NCBI RefSeq assembly: GCF_002993965.1
Contig: NZ_POST01000002.1
Coordinates: 206,399-240,084 of the forward strand
Direction of reading: 5' to 3'
DNA: 33,686 nt
Origin: Apilactobacillus timberlakei
GTDB lineage: Bacteria; Bacillota; Bacilli; Lactobacillales; Lactobacillaceae
Below, piece by piece: positions 1-7,173 of this stretch. The position numbers and the translations under genes were made by a program. The notes under the pieces are model-generated. The model did no database searches. It was not told the origin of the DNA and worked only from the letters and a program-made list of their open reading frames with translations. Within the stretch, counting starts at the first letter, position 1. Each line of letters opens with the position of its first letter.

Positions 1-316
1 TTTTATTATAATATACACCAGACTTATAGTAAGAATCTTTCGTGTTTTGATGCAATGTATTACTTTCTAAAGCAAAGTTTTCATTGTCGGTTAAATGAAG
101 GGTTAAGTATGTCCCTTTATATTCATGAACTTCATTAATATATTTTTTAATAGTGTTTACATCTTTAAATGAACGTGCACAGTCTAAACTAATCCCGACT
201 TGTTTTTTAACAGCTTTTACATTTGTTAATTGTCGATAAAATATTATTGCTATAACAGCAAATACAATTGTTATAAGTAAAAATACAATTGTATAAAAAC
301 TTTTAGAAGATTTCAT
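1..316 (-). CDS. GH20 (beta-N-acetylhexosaminidase-like) membrane-anchored protein, N-terminal part
   Basis: The reading frame starts with ATG at 316 and runs off the window edge, so only the first 105 residues are visible. An SD-like AAGGGG lies 9 bases upstream. Residues about 7-27 form a hydrophobic signal anchor or signal peptide. After it comes a start of a TIM-barrel domain: GISLDCAR, then KKYINEV, then YLTLHLTDNENFALES. This matches the first beta strands of the GH20 catalytic domain, where the family has an HLxDxQ-type motif. The likely role is cell-surface hydrolysis of hexosamine-containing glycans. The catalytic Asp-Glu pair lies beyond the window and cannot be checked. It follows the glutathione peroxidase gene on the same strand with only 19 bases between. 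Confidence 0.7.
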   Translation of the reverse strand, partial: MKSSKSFYTIVFLLITIVFAVIAIIFYRQLTNVKAVKKQVGISLDCARSFKDVNTIKKYINEVHEYKGTYLTLHLTDNENFALESNTLHQNTKDSYYKSGVYYNK

Positions 317-335
317 ATATATCCCCTTACTTTAA

Positions 336-812
336 TTAACCATTATTTATTTCATTAATGATATCTTGCTCAAATTTTTTAGGGGCTTTAAAAGGAGAAT
401 ACCTTTTTACTAAGTTACCTTCACGACCAATTAGAAACTTAGTATAGTTAAATTTTATTCGTCCATGTTTTGATTGATCTTTTAAATATTTAAATAATGG
501 CAATTCATTTTTACCATTAACTCTTGCTTGTTTAGATATTGGAAAAGTAACTCCAAAATGTATTTGACAATATTCACTAGTTTTCTGATTAGATTTTAAC
601 TCCATATGAAATTGATTGGATGGTACTCCTATAACGATAAGCCCATCATCACTATATTTTTGATATAAATACTCAAGATCTTTCAACTGCCCCGCCAAGC
701 CACATTTACTGGCAGTATTAACAATCAATATAACCCTATCTCTAAAACGATTAAAATCAATTGTTTGTCCATTCATTTCAGTTAATTTAAAATCATATAT
801 ATTTTTAGCCAT
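336..812 (-). CDS. Glutathione peroxidase family protein (thiol peroxidase)
   Basis: This 158-residue protein has the usual length of a bacterial GPx. It reduces hydrogen peroxide or organic peroxides in the cytoplasm, in Gram-positives probably with thioredoxin as donor. Visible motifs are NTASKCGL with the peroxidatic Cys37, GVPSNQF with the active-site Gln67, a possible resolving Cys82 in EYCQIHFG, and the terminal block FNYTKFLIGREG. In that last block the catalytic Trp of the classical WNF motif is Phe, as far as can be judged by eye. The start ATG at 812 has the SD AGAAAGGA about 9 bases upstream. A terminator-like hairpin lies directly upstream, so expression may depend on readthrough or attenuation. 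Confidence 0.9.
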   Translation of the reverse strand: MAKNIYDFKLTEMNGQTIDFNRFRDRVILIVNTASKCGLAGQLKDLEYLYQKYSDDGLIVIGVPSNQFHMELKSNQKTSEYCQIHFGVTFPISKQARVNGKNELPLFKYLKDQSKHGRIKFNYTKFLIGREGNLVKRYSPFKAPKKFEQDIINEINNG

Positions 813-831
813 TGAATAAGATCCTTTCTAA

Positions 832-864
832 AGAAAAAAGATTATGAATCTTTATCATAATCTT
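832..864 (-). terminator. Rho-independent terminator of folT, or attenuator before gpx
   Basis: On the minus strand, AAGATTATGA and TCATAATCTT form a 10-bp stem with a 7-base loop, followed by a T-rich tail. It sits 34 bases after the folT stop and 20 bases before the glutathione peroxidase start. It therefore ends the folT transcript. If a promoter lies in the folT-gpx gap it would also act on the gpx leader. Confidence 0.75.
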
Positions 865-898
865 AATATTAATCATTATTATACAAAACAATTTTTAA

Positions 899-1441
899 CT
901 AGTTCCAATGATTCTTAATTAATTTTTGAACCGTTGGAATATTGAATAATCCAACCAAAACAATTAATTGAATTGGAACTAAAATCAATTCTTTAATTAA
1001 TCTAGAAATGATTATAACTTTCCAATCAATTCCATTATATAACGTCAACCAAAGCGTATTTAAGAAAATATGAATAACTAGGCTGATAATAATTTGAGCT
1101 GAAATTAAATTTCTTGTTTTAAATTGATAATCTTTAAACAAGAAGGATCCATATATAAATCCAGTTAATATAGCAGAAATAGTAAACCCAGGAATATATA
1201 ATCCACTTCCACCTATAAAAGTGAATAAAATATCCATTATCCCTAAAACCATTGCCATCCATATTGGTCCATATAGGTAACATAACAATACCGTAACAAT
1301 AAAAGTTGGCGTAATTACAATATATTGAGTATGTATTCCAACTTTGTTTAAAATAAAGCTTAAAGCCATCATTATAGCAATAATAGTAATATCGGACACT
1401 CTAAGCTTAGGTAAACTAAAAAATTTCTTCTTAATACTCAT
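899..1441 (-). CDS. folT: Folate ECF transporter S component
   Basis: This is the substrate-binding membrane subunit of an energy-coupling factor transporter that takes up folate, using the shared EcfA/A'/T module encoded elsewhere. The protein of 180 residues is mostly hydrophobic with five to six membrane segments. It has the FolT-like start KLRVSDITIIAIMMALSFILNK and a C-terminal run of charged residues. The frame is open further upstream to 1492, but that part overlaps the riboswitch expression platform. The ATG at 1441 has the SD TAGGAG six bases upstream and gives the standard N-terminus MSIKKKFF. A tetrahydrofolate riboswitch precedes it, which supports folate rather than another vitamin as substrate. 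Confidence 0.88.
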   Translation of the reverse strand: MSIKKKFFSLPKLRVSDITIIAIMMALSFILNKVGIHTQYIVITPTFIVTVLLCYLYGPIWMAMVLGIMDILFTFIGGSGLYIPGFTISAILTGFIYGSFLFKDYQFKTRNLISAQIIISLVIHIFLNTLWLTLYNGIDWKVIIISRLIKELILVPIQLIVLVGLFNIPTVQKLIKNHWN

Positions 1442-1448
1442 AAGACAT

Positions 1449-1461
1449 CTCCTAAATGGAG
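1449..1461 (-). promoter_or_regulatory. SD-sequestering hairpin of folT
   Basis: On the minus strand CTCC-ATTTA-GGAG is a short hairpin whose 3' arm is the folT Shine-Dalgarno sequence. The 5' arm CTCC could alternatively pair with a GGAG at the 5' edge of the upstream tetrahydrofolate aptamer. This fits a translational on/off switch. The switching model is inference from base complementarity. Confidence 0.55.
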
Positions 1462-1505
1462 CTGCCACGGACAAATTATAAAGTTGGCACACATAATATA
1501 ACTAT

Positions 1506-1602
1506 TGGTGGCGAATGCGGACAATATATCGCAAATTAAATTTTCGTCTAACGTTCACATTCCGTTCCGTTAGCACTTAACGCATAAAGTCCTACTCCTA
1601 AT
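1506..1602 (-). ncRNA. Tetrahydrofolate (THF) riboswitch upstream of folT
   Basis: Read on the minus strand, the segment has the conserved elements of the THF riboswitch in order: GGAG near the 5' end, then GCGTTAAGTG, a stem CTAACG/CGTTAG enclosing GGAATG, then ACGAA, and a closing segment GCG...GTCCGC. These line up with the known class (GCGUUAAGUG, GGGAUG, ACGAA, CAUCCGC). GGAC/GTCC can close a long-range helix. The outermost helix is weak by eye, so the exact ends are uncertain by a few bases. The class is known upstream of folate transport and synthesis genes in Firmicutes and lowers expression when folate is plentiful. The downstream gene is folT, in agreement. Confidence 0.85.
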
Positions 1603-1618
1603 ATTTGTTAGCAATTAA

Positions 1619-1647
1619 AATATATCATTAAAAATAATTCTTTACAA
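1619..1647 (-). promoter_or_regulatory. Predicted promoter of the folT riboswitch transcript
   Basis: On the minus strand TTGTAA and TATATT are separated by 17 bases, placing a transcript start about 10 bases before the aptamer. The -35 box begins directly after the degV stop codon. Assigned by eye from the sigma-A consensus. Confidence 0.6.
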
Positions 1648-1648
1648 T

Positions 1649-2512
1649 CTATTTATCTGAATCAATCATCCATCCCAAAGCTAAAGCTTTTTCGCCAAGA
1701 TGAGTCCCAATCACTGGACCAAAGTAACTTTGCTCAACTGTCATGTCAGGATACATTTCTTTAATCTTTTTGGCCCAAACATTCCCTGATTCGGGATCAT
1801 TAGCATTTATCACCATTGCTTTAATTGGGTAGTCAGCGTTGTTTACAGCTTCCTTAAATATTTCTTCAGTACGTTTTAAAGCCTTTTTACGGGATCTAAC
1901 TTTTTCGAAAGCTACGATTTCATTAGTTTTATCGTCAAATGTAAGCAGTGGCTTAATCTTTAATAAACTACCTAGAAAAGCAGAAGCATTAGATAATCTG
2001 CCACCTCGTACTAAATTCTGCAAATCATCTACTACAAAAACTTCATTGATGGTAGCTCTGATTTCATCCATTTTAGATACAATGTCATCAATATTTTGAT
2101 TGTCTTGTGCCATCTTTGCAGCTTCGATTGCTAGATTACCCATTAACTTAACAGTTAGCTTAGAATTGTAAGGAATTACCTTTATATTTTCAATAGTGGG
2201 TGCCAAAGATACTAATGAATTATAAAATCCAGAAATAGTACTTGCTAAATGAATACTAATAACGGCATCATAACCTTCATTGGCTAGTTTATTGTAAGTA
2301 TCAACCATTTCCCCCATAGGTGGTTGTGAAGTACTAGGAAAAGATTCTGAGTTACGTAGCTTATCATAGAATTCTTCTGTTGAAATATCTACCCCTTCGT
2401 TGTAACTCTTTCCATCAATAATTACTGGTATTGGTACTACATTTATATTATATTTTTCTTGTTCTTCTTTAGACAGATATGAAGTACTATCTGTAACAAT
2501 TGCAATTTTCAT
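1649..2512 (-). CDS. DegV family fatty-acid-binding protein
   Basis: This 287-residue protein belongs to the DegV/FakB family, which binds a fatty acid so that FakA kinase can phosphorylate its carboxylate. It therefore works in uptake of exogenous fatty acids. Motifs seen are the N-terminal KIAIVTDSTS, the STSQPP segment near residue 61, and HLASTISGFYNS near residue 92, which supply the lipid-binding hydroxyls. VRGGRLS and KPLLTFDD follow. The frame extends five codons upstream to a GTG at 2527, but that GTG lies inside the SD GGGTGA. The ATG at 2512 gives the family N-terminus MKIAIVTDS, so I chose it. The substrate fatty acid cannot be told from sequence. Confidence 0.93.
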   Translation of the reverse strand: MKIAIVTDSTSYLSKEEQEKYNINVVPIPVIIDGKSYNEGVDISTEEFYDKLRNSESFPSTSQPPMGEMVDTYNKLANEGYDAVISIHLASTISGFYNSLVSLAPTIENIKVIPYNSKLTVKLMGNLAIEAAKMAQDNQNIDDIVSKMDEIRATINEVFVVDDLQNLVRGGRLSNASAFLGSLLKIKPLLTFDDKTNEIVAFEKVRSRKKALKRTEEIFKEAVNNADYPIKAMVINANDPESGNVWAKKIKEMYPDMTVEQSYFGPVIGTHLGEKALALGWMIDSDK

Positions 2513-2574
2513 TATTAGTTTTTTCACCCTTTAATTCAAATTAATAATTACTTAAAAATTATATTTATTTATAA

Positions 2575-2604
2575 ATTATAACATTAAAATATCTATTACC
2601 GTAA
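2575..2604 (-). promoter_or_regulatory. Predicted promoter of degV
   Basis: On the minus strand TTACGG and TATAAT are 18 bases apart, upstream of the degV SD. The -10 box is perfect and the -35 box is weak. Confidence 0.5.
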
Positions 2605-2618
2605 GTGAGATTGGTTTT

Positions 2619-2647
2619 TTGATAATGATATATATAATATGTATACT
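2619..2647 (+). promoter_or_regulatory. Predicted promoter of rqcH
   Basis: TTGATA and TATACT with a 17-base spacer lie about 40 bases upstream of the rqcH start. This is close to the sigma-A consensus. Confidence 0.65.
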
Positions 2648-2689
2648 AATATTATGTGTCGATAAAAGTAACGAAAGTGAGATGATATT

Positions 2690-4417
2690 ATGTCATTTGA
2701 TGGATCATTCACTCATGCAATGACAAAAGAATTAAATAAAACTTTATCAAATGGTAGAGTATCAAAAATTAATCAACCATATGATAATGAAGTGATTATG
2801 GCAATTAGAGCTAATCATAAAAATTATCCTTTATTAATGTCTGCAAATCCTAACTATGCTAGAGTCCAAGTAACTAATGTTCCTTATAATAACCCTAGTG
2901 TACCTACTAATTTTACAATGACTTTGAGAAAACATCTAAATGGTTCTATATTGAGCAAAGTGTCACAAGTAGACAATGATAGAGTCATAAGATTTCATTT
3001 TATCACTAGAAACGAAATTGGTGATTTAAAAGAAATGTTGTTAATAGTAGAAATTATGGCTAGACATAGTAATGTTATTCTAGTTGATAAACAAGATGAT
3101 ATGCGAATTATAGATGCAGTTAAGCGTATCGGTGCGGATAAAAATAGATATCGTACTTTATTACCAGGCGATCAATACATTACCCCACCTAAGCAGAATA
3201 TGTTTAATCCATTTGAAGCTAGTGATTCAAATATTAGTAGCATTCAAGAATTAGAAAGCAAATATCCTAATCAAGAGATGCTAGCATCTAATATCCAACA
3301 CATTACTCAAGGACTGGGCAAAGACACTTCTTTATATTTAGCCAATTATTTACATCAAGATGGTAACGTCAAAACTTTATTCAATAGATTCTTTGAAAAA
3401 TTTAACCAACCAGTACCAACACTCTTATTTAATGAGAATAATAAAGAAGGTTTTAGTGTTTACCCGTTCATTAATAATAGTAAAAATATACAATTTAGTA
3501 GTCTGAGTGAATTATTGGATAAATATTACGCTAGTCGAGCTCAAAAAGATCGAGTTAAGGAACAAGGTGGTACTTTAATTCATATCGCTAAAAATGAATT
3601 GAAGAAGAATCGTAATAAGAAAAAGAAACTACAAAAAACATTAGATAATACTAAAAAAGCCGATGAATATAGAATTAAGGGTGAAATATTAACGACTTAT
3701 TTATATAAAATTGAAAGTGGGATGAAATCCATTGAATTACCTAACTTCTATGATGAAAATAAATTAGTAAAGATTAACTTGTCTAATCAATTATCCCCTT
3801 CTGAAAATGCTCAAAAATATTTTAAGCGTTATCAAAAATCTAAAAATGCGGTTATCTATGTTAATGAACAGTTAAAGAAAACCAATGAAGAAATTGAATA
3901 TTTTGAAAATGTATTATCTCAAATTGAATTAGCAAATCCAGCTGATCTAACTGATATTAAGACAGAATTTAAGGAAGAGGGTTATTTAAAGAAGAATCAT
4001 AATTCAAACGCATCTAAAAAGAATAAGCGTCAAAAGATTAGTAAACCTGAAGTCTTCACTTCCGATAATGGCATTCAAATTTTAGTTGGTAAAAACAACT
4101 TGCAAAATGATAAATTAACTTTAAAGGATGCCGATAAAAGAGATATTTGGTTGCATACACAAAAGATTCATGGATCTCATGTAATTATTAAATCATTTGA
4201 TCCTGATGAAAAAACAATTCAACAAGCTGCTGAATTAGCTGCATATTTTTCTAAAGCACGCGATTCCGCAACTGTTCCTGTTGATTATGTAAAAGTTAAA
4301 CATGTTAGAAAACCAAATGGTGCAAAACCAGGTTTAGTTATTTATGAAGGACAAAAGACAGCGTTTGTTACACCAAAGGAAAAAGATGTTAAGCATTTAA
4401 GAGAAAATAATAAATAG
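2690..4417 (+). CDS. rqcH: RqcH, ribosome quality control NFACT protein
   Basis: At 575 residues this is the bacterial homologue of eukaryotic Rqc2/NEMF, formerly annotated as fibronectin-binding protein A. It binds obstructed 50S subunits and recruits tRNA-Ala to add C-terminal alanine tails that mark stalled peptides for degradation. The NFACT-N domain spans about residues 1-270 and includes ARHSNVILVD. Residues Asp97-Arg98, needed for tailing in Bacillus subtilis RqcH, are present at the same numbers. A lysine-rich coiled coil follows at about 285-430, and the NFACT-R domain with DIWLHTQKIHGSHVIIK at about 485-500. The gene is monocistronic, with a promoter upstream and a strong terminator directly after the stop. 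Confidence 0.95.
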   Translation: MSFDGSFTHAMTKELNKTLSNGRVSKINQPYDNEVIMAIRANHKNYPLLMSANPNYARVQVTNVPYNNPSVPTNFTMTLRKHLNGSILSKVSQVDNDRVIRFHFITRNEIGDLKEMLLIVEIMARHSNVILVDKQDDMRIIDAVKRIGADKNRYRTLLPGDQYITPPKQNMFNPFEASDSNISSIQELESKYPNQEMLASNIQHITQGLGKDTSLYLANYLHQDGNVKTLFNRFFEKFNQPVPTLLFNENNKEGFSVYPFINNSKNIQFSSLSELLDKYYASRAQKDRVKEQGGTLIHIAKNELKKNRNKKKKLQKTLDNTKKADEYRIKGEILTTYLYKIESGMKSIELPNFYDENKLVKINLSNQLSPSENAQKYFKRYQKSKNAVIYVNEQLKKTNEEIEYFENVLSQIELANPADLTDIKTEFKEEGYLKKNHNSNASKKNKRQKISKPEVFTSDNGIQILVGKNNLQNDKLTLKDADKRDIWLHTQKIHGSHVIIKSFDPDEKTIQQAAELAAYFSKARDSATVPVDYVKVKHVRKPNGAKPGLVIYEGQKTAFVTPKEKDVKHLRENNK

Positions 4418-4423
4418 TTTATA

Positions 4424-4468
4424 AAAAAGATGCTCATTAGAACAATTATTTCTAATGAGCATCTTTTT
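4424..4468 (+). terminator. Strong rho-independent terminator of rqcH
   Basis: GATGCTCATTAGAA and its exact complement form a 14-bp stem with a 7-base loop. The stem is extended by an A-run on the left and a T-run on the right, starting 6 bases after the rqcH stop. The flanking A and T runs mean it could also act on the minus strand for carB readthrough. Confidence 0.9.
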
Positions 4469-4514
4469 GTATATTTAATTTTTAAGACAAGTTACCGATG
4501 CAAGATTAGCAGTA

Positions 4515-4568
4515 CTAAACAATAAAATCATGGGGTGCAAAAATAAGTAATAGTTTATTTTTAATCAT
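4515..4568 (-). CDS. Possible 17-residue peptide downstream of carB
   Basis: On the minus strand an ATG at 4568 follows GGAAAGGATGATAGTTT, which contains a good SD. It opens a 17-codon frame with a basic start and hydrophobic core (MIKNKLLLIF), then APHDFIV and stop. This could be a leader peptide, the start of a decayed secreted protein, or chance. The SD and start lie between and inside two inverted repeats. I do not recognise it. Confidence 0.2.
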   Translation of the reverse strand: MIKNKLLLIFAPHDFIV

Positions 4569-4575
4569 AAACTAT
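4550..4575. repeat. Short inverted repeat downstream of carB
   Basis: ATAGTTTAT and ATAAACTAT form a 9-bp stem with an 8-base loop. No T-run follows on either strand, so it is not a typical terminator. Confidence 0.5.
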
Positions 4576-4585
4576 CATCCTTTCC

Positions 4586-4631
4586 ATAATGAATTTGAAA
4601 AGAAGATTTAATATGTTTTCAAATTCATTAT
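4586..4631. repeat. Perfect 16-bp inverted repeat downstream of carB
   Basis: ATAATGAATTTGAAAA at 4586-4601 and its exact complement at 4616-4631 enclose a 14-base loop. It lies 42 bases after the carB stop. The absence of a T-run on either side argues against an ordinary rho-independent terminator. It could protect the 3' end of the long carB transcript or be a protein-binding site. Confidence 0.6.
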
Positions 4632-4672
4632 AGTCATATTCTTGGGATTTTATCTTTAAATTTTAAACTTTT

Positions 4673-7168
4673 CTATTCATTTAATCTGAATTTTAATTTA
4701 GCACCAATCTCTTGTGAACTATTACCATGATCAATGTGTATGTTTAATTGTTTAAACGGAAAGGTTGCACGCATAGTAGTAATTCGATTTTGATTAGTAT
4801 TTAATTTGTCAATAATTTTGCTATCAAACCTTTTAGTATAAAATTTAACGAGTTCACGAATCCAATTAATACCAGTTGCTTTACTTAAAAAGATTGTTTC
4901 AGTTAATCTTAATGGACGAATTCCTACATATTCTGATTCACCGTTATCTTTTTCGTTAAATAGTATCTGTACTAATCCAATCCAATTGGATTGATCAATG
5001 TGTGCAGATGCTTCTTTAATATTTTTTGTTAGTTGATAGTAATCAAGGCCTATATAAGGCATCTCATAATTAGTAACGTGATCCAAATCATTATTTAAAT
5101 TACTAATTAATTTTTCAGATGAAATAAAGTAGTTAGTATCATTAGTAACAAAGAAATTTAGTGCATAGCTTACATTTTTAGGTAAGATAACTCCTGTATC
5201 TTGATCAGGTGGTAATATTTGGACATTTAATTCAGTATATTTTTTTAACTGTTTCATTAAAAAGTGTCTATTACCAGGAACAAAAACACGGACAGGCTCT
5301 TCTAATTCAATAATATTTAAAATATCACCTAATTGGATAGGCTCAATGTATTGTTTATCACTAATTTGCGGTGACAATGATAAAGCATTAGGATTATTAT
5401 TCATTATTACTGTTTTATAACCTAATTTGTGTAATTGAATAAGCACTTCTGCTGTATAATAATCAGCTGCCGTATTAGGTCCTAATTTATTACCACCGCG
5501 ACCAATAACTAACGCAGTTTTTTGTGACTCTTTATGCGATTCATTTTCTTTTTCAAAACTACTATAAAAAGATTCTATATTTTGTTCTAATTCTCCAGCT
5601 GAAGATTCAATTGACTTATAGGTTGGATATTCATTATATTGATGATAAATATCACGTACCTTTTGGATAGGGATATTCCAAGTTTCAGCCATCATTCCAT
5701 CACCAAACCCAAATTGATGGGCATGCTCAATAGTATTTAGCTCCATAGGGTGATTAACAATTAACTTTTCAACATCCAATAATTTTTTTAATTTATAAAA
5801 ATAAAATTGATTTATTTTAGTTAACTCTTCTAAATCATCAACCTGGTATCCCCTTCTAATGGCTTCAATTAATACTAATAATCGATTTGATTGGGGATGA
5901 ATTAGTCTGTTAATTAGTTCATCATTATCGAGATTTTTCATGCTTGGGAGTACATCTCTAGGACTAAACTGAGAACTCCTTAGGGCTTTTAGCATAGCTT
6001 CCTCTACGGTTCTACCGACACCAATCGTTGATCCTACAGATTTCATTACGGTATTTAGTCTTTGACTAGCCTGTGGGATATTTTCAAATGGCCAAATAGG
6101 GATCTTAACTACTATATGGTCTAAGGACGGTTCCATAACGGCAGTTAAATGATTATACTTTTCCGGCAATTGAATTTCATTTAACTGTTTACCAAGCATT
6201 AAATTAGTACAAGTATAGACTAATGGATAACCAGTTGCTCTTGCAGAAAAAGCGGTACTTTGATTTACTAATGGATTAATCTTGGTTATAAAATATAGAT
6301 TATCTTTTGCACTTAAAGCAAATTGTAAGTGGCATACTCCTACAATATCAAGATTTTCCATAATTTTAAAAGTGGCCGTTCTTAAATTCTGATATTCAAT
6401 GTCAGTTAATGTCTGGATTGGAGATACAACAATTGAATCACCAGAATGTACACCAACAGCATCAACATTTTCTAATCCATTAACTAAAATCTTAGTACCA
6501 TTTTCATCCCTAATCCCTACCATTTCAATTTGTTTAAAACCCACAACACTTTTTTCAACTATACATTTTTTATTTTGTTCATCAAATGTATTTTCCAAAA
6601 AGTAAGATAATTCATCTGTATTTTTACATACTTTTCGTTTAACAGAATCTTTTTGATTAATTGGTTTAATTATAACGGGAAAACCAATTTGTCTAACTAC
6701 GTCAAATGCTTCAGATTCATTATTAACGATTTTAGATGGTATACATGGTTCATCCGATTGTTGAATTACTGTTTTCATTCGATTAGAATCATTAACTGTT
6801 TTTAATGCTGATTCTGATATCCCTAATACTTTAACATTCAAGTCTCTTAAGATACCTTGATTCATTAATTCCTGAGTAATATGAATGGCTCTTAAGCCAC
6901 CTACAGTGGGAATAATTGCATCTGGCTTTGATTTCTTAATTACTTCTAATACATTTTTCAAATTAATTTCTTTTACAAAAGTATTAGCAGATTGAATTTC
7001 AGTCATGGTTAAAGAGAATGGATTATTGTCCATAATTAAGGCTTTAATTCCATTTTTTTTAAGAGCAACCATCATTTGAAAAGCCGCAGAATCCAATTCA
7101 GTTTCATTGCCAATCGAAGATGGACCACTTCCAAGTATTAAGACTTTTTTTATTTCATTATTAAACAT
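4673..7168 (-). CDS. CarB-like protein, degenerate carbamoyl-phosphate synthetase large subunit
   Basis: The protein has 831 residues against about 1,060 for a working CarB. The order is recognisable: pre-ATP-grasp fold (7-120, GSGPSSIG), a first ATP-grasp (130-360), an oligomerisation-like part (to about 540), then a second pre-ATP-grasp fold (550-650, VIGRGGNKLGP). The first ATP-grasp has lost the glycine loop (usual TMGGSGGG; here 170-180 read INQKDSVKRKV). The metal ligand corresponding to E. coli Glu299 is Lys296, and Arg303 is Leu300; GVHSGDSI and Gln282 remain. The second ATP-grasp is shortened by roughly 100 residues, and its IEVNPR block reads VGIRPL. The C-terminal allosteric domain is reduced. 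It is a single open frame with a good SD formed by the last codons of carA. I infer no carbamoyl phosphate synthesis. A scaffold, sensor or regulator role is possible but unknown. Confidence 0.85.
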   Translation of the reverse strand: MFNNEIKKVLILGSGPSSIGNETELDSAAFQMMVALKKNGIKALIMDNNPFSLTMTEIQSANTFVKEINLKNVLEVIKKSKPDAIIPTVGGLRAIHITQELMNQGILRDLNVKVLGISESALKTVNDSNRMKTVIQQSDEPCIPSKIVNNESEAFDVVRQIGFPVIIKPINQKDSVKRKVCKNTDELSYFLENTFDEQNKKCIVEKSVVGFKQIEMVGIRDENGTKILVNGLENVDAVGVHSGDSIVVSPIQTLTDIEYQNLRTATFKIMENLDIVGVCHLQFALSAKDNLYFITKINPLVNQSTAFSARATGYPLVYTCTNLMLGKQLNEIQLPEKYNHLTAVMEPSLDHIVVKIPIWPFENIPQASQRLNTVMKSVGSTIGVGRTVEEAMLKALRSSQFSPRDVLPSMKNLDNDELINRLIHPQSNRLLVLIEAIRRGYQVDDLEELTKINQFYFYKLKKLLDVEKLIVNHPMELNTIEHAHQFGFGDGMMAETWNIPIQKVRDIYHQYNEYPTYKSIESSAGELEQNIESFYSSFEKENESHKESQKTALVIGRGGNKLGPNTAADYYTAEVLIQLHKLGYKTVIMNNNPNALSLSPQISDKQYIEPIQLGDILNIIELEEPVRVFVPGNRHFLMKQLKKYTELNVQILPPDQDTGVILPKNVSYALNFFVTNDTNYFISSEKLISNLNNDLDHVTNYEMPYIGLDYYQLTKNIKEASAHIDQSNWIGLVQILFNEKDNGESEYVGIRPLRLTETIFLSKATGINWIRELVKFYTKRFDSKIIDKLNTNQNRITTMRATFPFKQLNIHIDHGNSSQEIGAKLKFRLNE

Positions 7169-7173
7169 TTCAG

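Noticed and set aside
1442-1492. Longer FolT with 17 extra N-terminal residues
   Set aside because: That part would be encoded by the riboswitch expression platform and has no SD. The ATG at 1441 has a proper SD and the family N-terminus.
4586-4631. Rho-independent terminator of carB
   Set aside because: The stem is long and perfect, but neither strand has a T-run after it, so I list it as an inverted repeat.
4673-7168. carB as a frameshifted or truncated pseudogene of a normal large subunit
   Set aside because: Homologous blocks run in a single frame in the correct order to a natural stop. The missing part is internal (second ATP-grasp), and the downstream 200 bases encode no lost domain in any frame. 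No broken frame is seen.
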